Positions 8,501 to 9,365 of a DNA stretch of 9,365 bases are shown here, in pieces. The DNA is from Chitinophagaceae bacterium (lineage in GTDB: Bacteria; Bacteroidota; Bacteroidia; Chitinophagales; Chitinophagaceae), in contig JAIPBY010000090.1 in the NCBI GenBank assembly GCA_021738605.1, positions 1 through 9,365 on the forward strand. Reading direction: 5' to 3'. A model generated the notes under the pieces. It did not search any database, was not told the DNA's origin, and was given only the letters and a program-made list of their open reading frames with translations. The translations under genes and the position numbers were made by a program. Position 1 is the first letter of the stretch; every line of letters starts with the position of its first letter.

Positions 8501-9122
8501 TAACCAAATTGGCAGGACCACCAATTTGATCAAATGCAATGGGAATGACAATCAATACTGATGCGGTAAGGATGACAAACTGAACAACATCTGTAACCAA
8601 GACTGCCCACAAGCCCCCAGCAGCTGTATACAAAACAATGATCAGTCCAATGATCATGATGCAGGTGTTCAGCGAGTATGGTGTAGCCACCTGAACCATC
8701 TTGCCAACAGGATAAAGTACAGATGCAGTTGTAAACAGGCTCAGCAGTAGCACCATATAGGTGTAGAACTGTTGCGTTTTCAAGTTGAATCTTTTTCCGA
8801 TGTATTCGGCAGCTGTTTTAACACCTGTTTTTTTCCATTTGCGGGCAATGAAAATGGCAACCAGCAAACCACTGATAGCCATGGTCAATTGGATTGTATT
8901 GGCAACAATTCCATGCTTGTAAGCAATAGATCCCCAAACTACAAAAGTACCAGCAGAAAAATAACTGATGAACAATGACAATCCATTGATCCACCAAGGG
9001 GTTGCCCCTCCTGCTTCAAAAAAAGCCTGGCTGCTCTTGCTGCCAACGCGGGTAAAAGCAAGACCAATACCAAAAATCAGGAAAGCAAAAATAACCAAGA
9101 CAATAAAATCAAGCTGGACCAT
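5550..9122 (-). CDS. Sodium:solute symporter (SSS family) fused to a GH9-like enzyme
   Basis: One uninterrupted 1190-codon frame starts at ATG 9122, 9 bases after the stop of the preceding gene. Residues 1-546 are a full SSS-type Na+/solute symporter with many hydrophobic helices, the family motif GGLWAVLVTDVVQ (169-181), and the Na+-site helix region MISATSSKANTT (318-329). An acidic loop near 482-498 precedes two more helices. Residues 547-570 look like a signal peptide (positive RAVKPSK, hydrophobic core, AAAQ). From 575 (VLVNQAGYN) a CelD_N-type Ig-like domain begins, as seen in front of GH9 enzymes. A GH9-like (alpha/alpha)6 barrel covers about 680-1090, with GGPSRDVGAYG (688-699), KVPDLIK, FGLNPLG (990-996) and YATEGWAISNRG (1071-1082). 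E1074 matches the general-acid position, but the base Asp is Ala697. Residues 1092-1190 form a small beta domain with an ETGEDTGIF motif. GH9 assignment is from motifs only. The enzyme half is probably periplasmic and tethered beside the transporter. Confidence 0.87.
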   Translation of the reverse strand: MVQLDFIVLVIFAFLIFGIGLAFTRVGSKSSQAFFEAGGATPWWINGLSLFISYFSAGTFVVWGSIAYKHGIVANTIQLTMAISGLLVAIFIARKWKKTGVKTAAEYIGKRFNLKTQQFYTYMVLLLSLFTTASVLYPVGKMVQVATPYSLNTCIMIIGLIIVLYTAAGGLWAVLVTDVVQFVILTASVLIVIPIAFDQIGGPANLVTQAPVDFFKPFNTEYTFPFMLAFIVYQTAYIGGNWSYVQRYTSVKDEKSSRKVAYLFTILYLVSPFIWMIPPMVYRIMNPDLAGLGAEGAYMMLCQKILPAGLIGLVLAGMISATSSKANTTINLAATVFATDLYKNLIRKSATEKEQILVARIFTILFGAGTVFLALLVPRIGGIVDFVLSIASIAGGALFAPIIWSLFSKRQTAISVVTVTIVTLSINLFLKLLAPSLLGLKLSRTMETVVGQSIPLICLLAFELYYKSKGIFAPTPVVVADISLSETDIADEEDAKAQNNFGIKVIAIAMAIVGLGIAVLGILSVTSSIIVISVGAVIVFASIFIWRAVKPSKLLSLLLMICLSISAAAQPDAIKKVLVNQAGYNLNESKRLVAWGIKDGEAFQLRSVSAGTIVFSGKLKQFAGDFSSFNPLTNDEYVAEVKGLKPSVPFRIKAFYQELVSSKMAYDFFIDVRGSTDPVHSNEAKVYGGGPSRDVGAYGLETIFETMFFASNPALFDNWKNEMGEGKVPDLIKLILWHAEFAYHHHAFNGQIGSRHGWLGYEGTPKMNYDYWNTLDQLAAVCAAYHSFLKPYLSEEKYKAYRKVCLEKWTAYERHKVVRHWTYSNKWVDSGYQEFSEMGNAYGQSVFSNLFMYLTEKNEKDGQPEKFLSWAKESVDDIIKNWDFNNVRHMWWIRNAEHITPQALAFYTMTVPEKDSKAAKNKLSAWMDHILSRSKNPWHYRTHSDTEWAHPKTKELGGAPALGGSLFAAAHVLKRPEARPVAWSQIDFTFGLNPLGAHFSNKSKDRLAIKGYWEDVEVGWPQAHPNGYGMLGLARGTLDGTPLDKDFPRYGSVASITVADSASDKIGLNAYATEGWAISNRGWLATLTFSTLHSIELNIVNESGKKLNTSTGDKKVFVELKAPLNVNPNQKDLAWVEQTLENEDVIRINLLETGEDTGIFRAALKPTHDKKTRLSYGYWGFRKEAVLKWN
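7413..7484 (-). other. Internal signal-peptide-like segment at the symporter/GH9 junction
   Basis: Codons 547-570 of the fusion encode RAVKPSK followed by LLSLLLMICLSISAAAQ. This is a textbook order of positive n-region, hydrophobic h-region and small-residue c-region ending AAA|Q, where mature Bacteroidota exported proteins often begin. It comes right after the last symporter helices and right before the CelD_N-like domain. It could be a relic of the ancestral enzyme's own signal peptide, now acting as a final transmembrane helix or an internal signal-peptidase site. The only Met inside it (M560) is too far into the core to start a functional signal peptide. Confidence 0.7.
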
Positions 9123-9131
9123 GTAAAATGT

Positions 9132-9365
9132 TTAATCATTAAAGCAGCGGATGGCAAAAACAGCAGCAGGAACATGTTCAGAGGGATGTTCAAATCGGAA
9201 AGTCAATTTTTGTGCAGTAATCTTTTCTGCTGGTTTGAATCTTCGAATGGTTTGATGATTGTCTTGATCACTCCAGAGCAACTTGCCATTTTCATCTTCA
9301 ACGCTAAAGGTTGATACACAAAAAGGCATCACATTTTCAGGATGTCCCATCAAAACCGATTCCAT
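9132..9365 (-). CDS. C-terminal fragment of a probable FAD-dependent oxidoreductase family protein (N-terminus beyond window)
   Basis: Seventy-seven codons are open from the right edge to TAA at 9132. The codon at the very edge happens to be ATG, but there is no room to see a start and the residues read as the interior of a protein, so this is treated as partial. The sequence (MESVLMGHPENVMPFC near the start, DNHQTIRRF at 36-44, EHPSEHVPAAVFAIRC near the end) resembles, from memory, the C-terminal beta-rich tail of FAD-dependent oxidoreductases found in Bacteroidota and Planctomycetes carbohydrate loci. The alternation of hydrophobic strands also suits a discoidin-like sugar-binding jelly roll. 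No FAD-binding motif is in view, so the family call is tentative. Only 9 bases separate it from the symporter fusion gene, indicating the same operon. Confidence 0.5.
   Translation of the reverse strand: MESVLMGHPENVMPFCVSTFSVEDENGKLLWSDQDNHQTIRRFKPAEKITAQKLTFRFEHPSEHVPAAVFAIRCFND

Overview
The window looks like part of a carbohydrate-degradation operon from a Bacteroidota bacterium, probably near Chitinophagaceae. This placement is inferred from moderate base composition, A-rich leaders without clear Shine-Dalgarno sequences, signal peptides of the 'SLA|Q' / 'AAA|Q' type, and the stacking of large multimodular carbohydrate enzymes. No taxonomic marker gene is present.

Everything reads on the minus strand, so transcription runs from the right edge to the left. 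In order: (1) 9365-9132, the last 77 residues of a gene that enters from the right edge, resembling the C-terminus of a FAD-dependent oxidoreductase family; (2) 9122-5550, a 1190-residue protein joining a complete sodium:solute symporter (SSS family) to an N-terminal Ig-like plus GH9-like (alpha/alpha)6-barrel enzyme and a small C-terminal beta domain; (3) 5520-1564, a 1318-residue secreted protein joining a GH2 glycosidase, two FN3-like domains, an SGNH/GDSL-type esterase and a C-terminal beta-sandwich; (4) 1556-1, a secreted protein joining a GH43/GH117-like beta-propeller to a GH16-like domain and cut by the left edge. Gaps between genes are 9, 29 and 7 bases. There is no room for internal promoters or terminators, so this is almost certainly one transcript.

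The most striking feature is that three consecutive genes are each two-module chimeras: transporter + glycosidase, glycosidase + esterase, glycosidase + glycosidase. In the first, the junction keeps a signal-peptide-like segment, so the enzyme half may be exported and perhaps cut free from the transporter. Its GH9-like motif has Ala where the catalytic-base Asp is expected. In the second, a run of ten A's lies between the FN3 pair and the esterase, and slippage by one base either way would end translation just after the GH2-FN3 half.

Inferred working model: the GH16-like and propeller enzyme cuts a polysaccharide or oligosaccharide, the GH2-SGNH protein removes a terminal sugar and an acyl group, the GH9-like module acts on or binds a product at the inner membrane, and the Na+-coupled symporter takes up the small product. 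The substrate cannot be read from the sequence. No SusC/SusD pair, regulator, RNA gene, mobile element or CRISPR array is visible, and no stretch over 300 bases lacks a gene.
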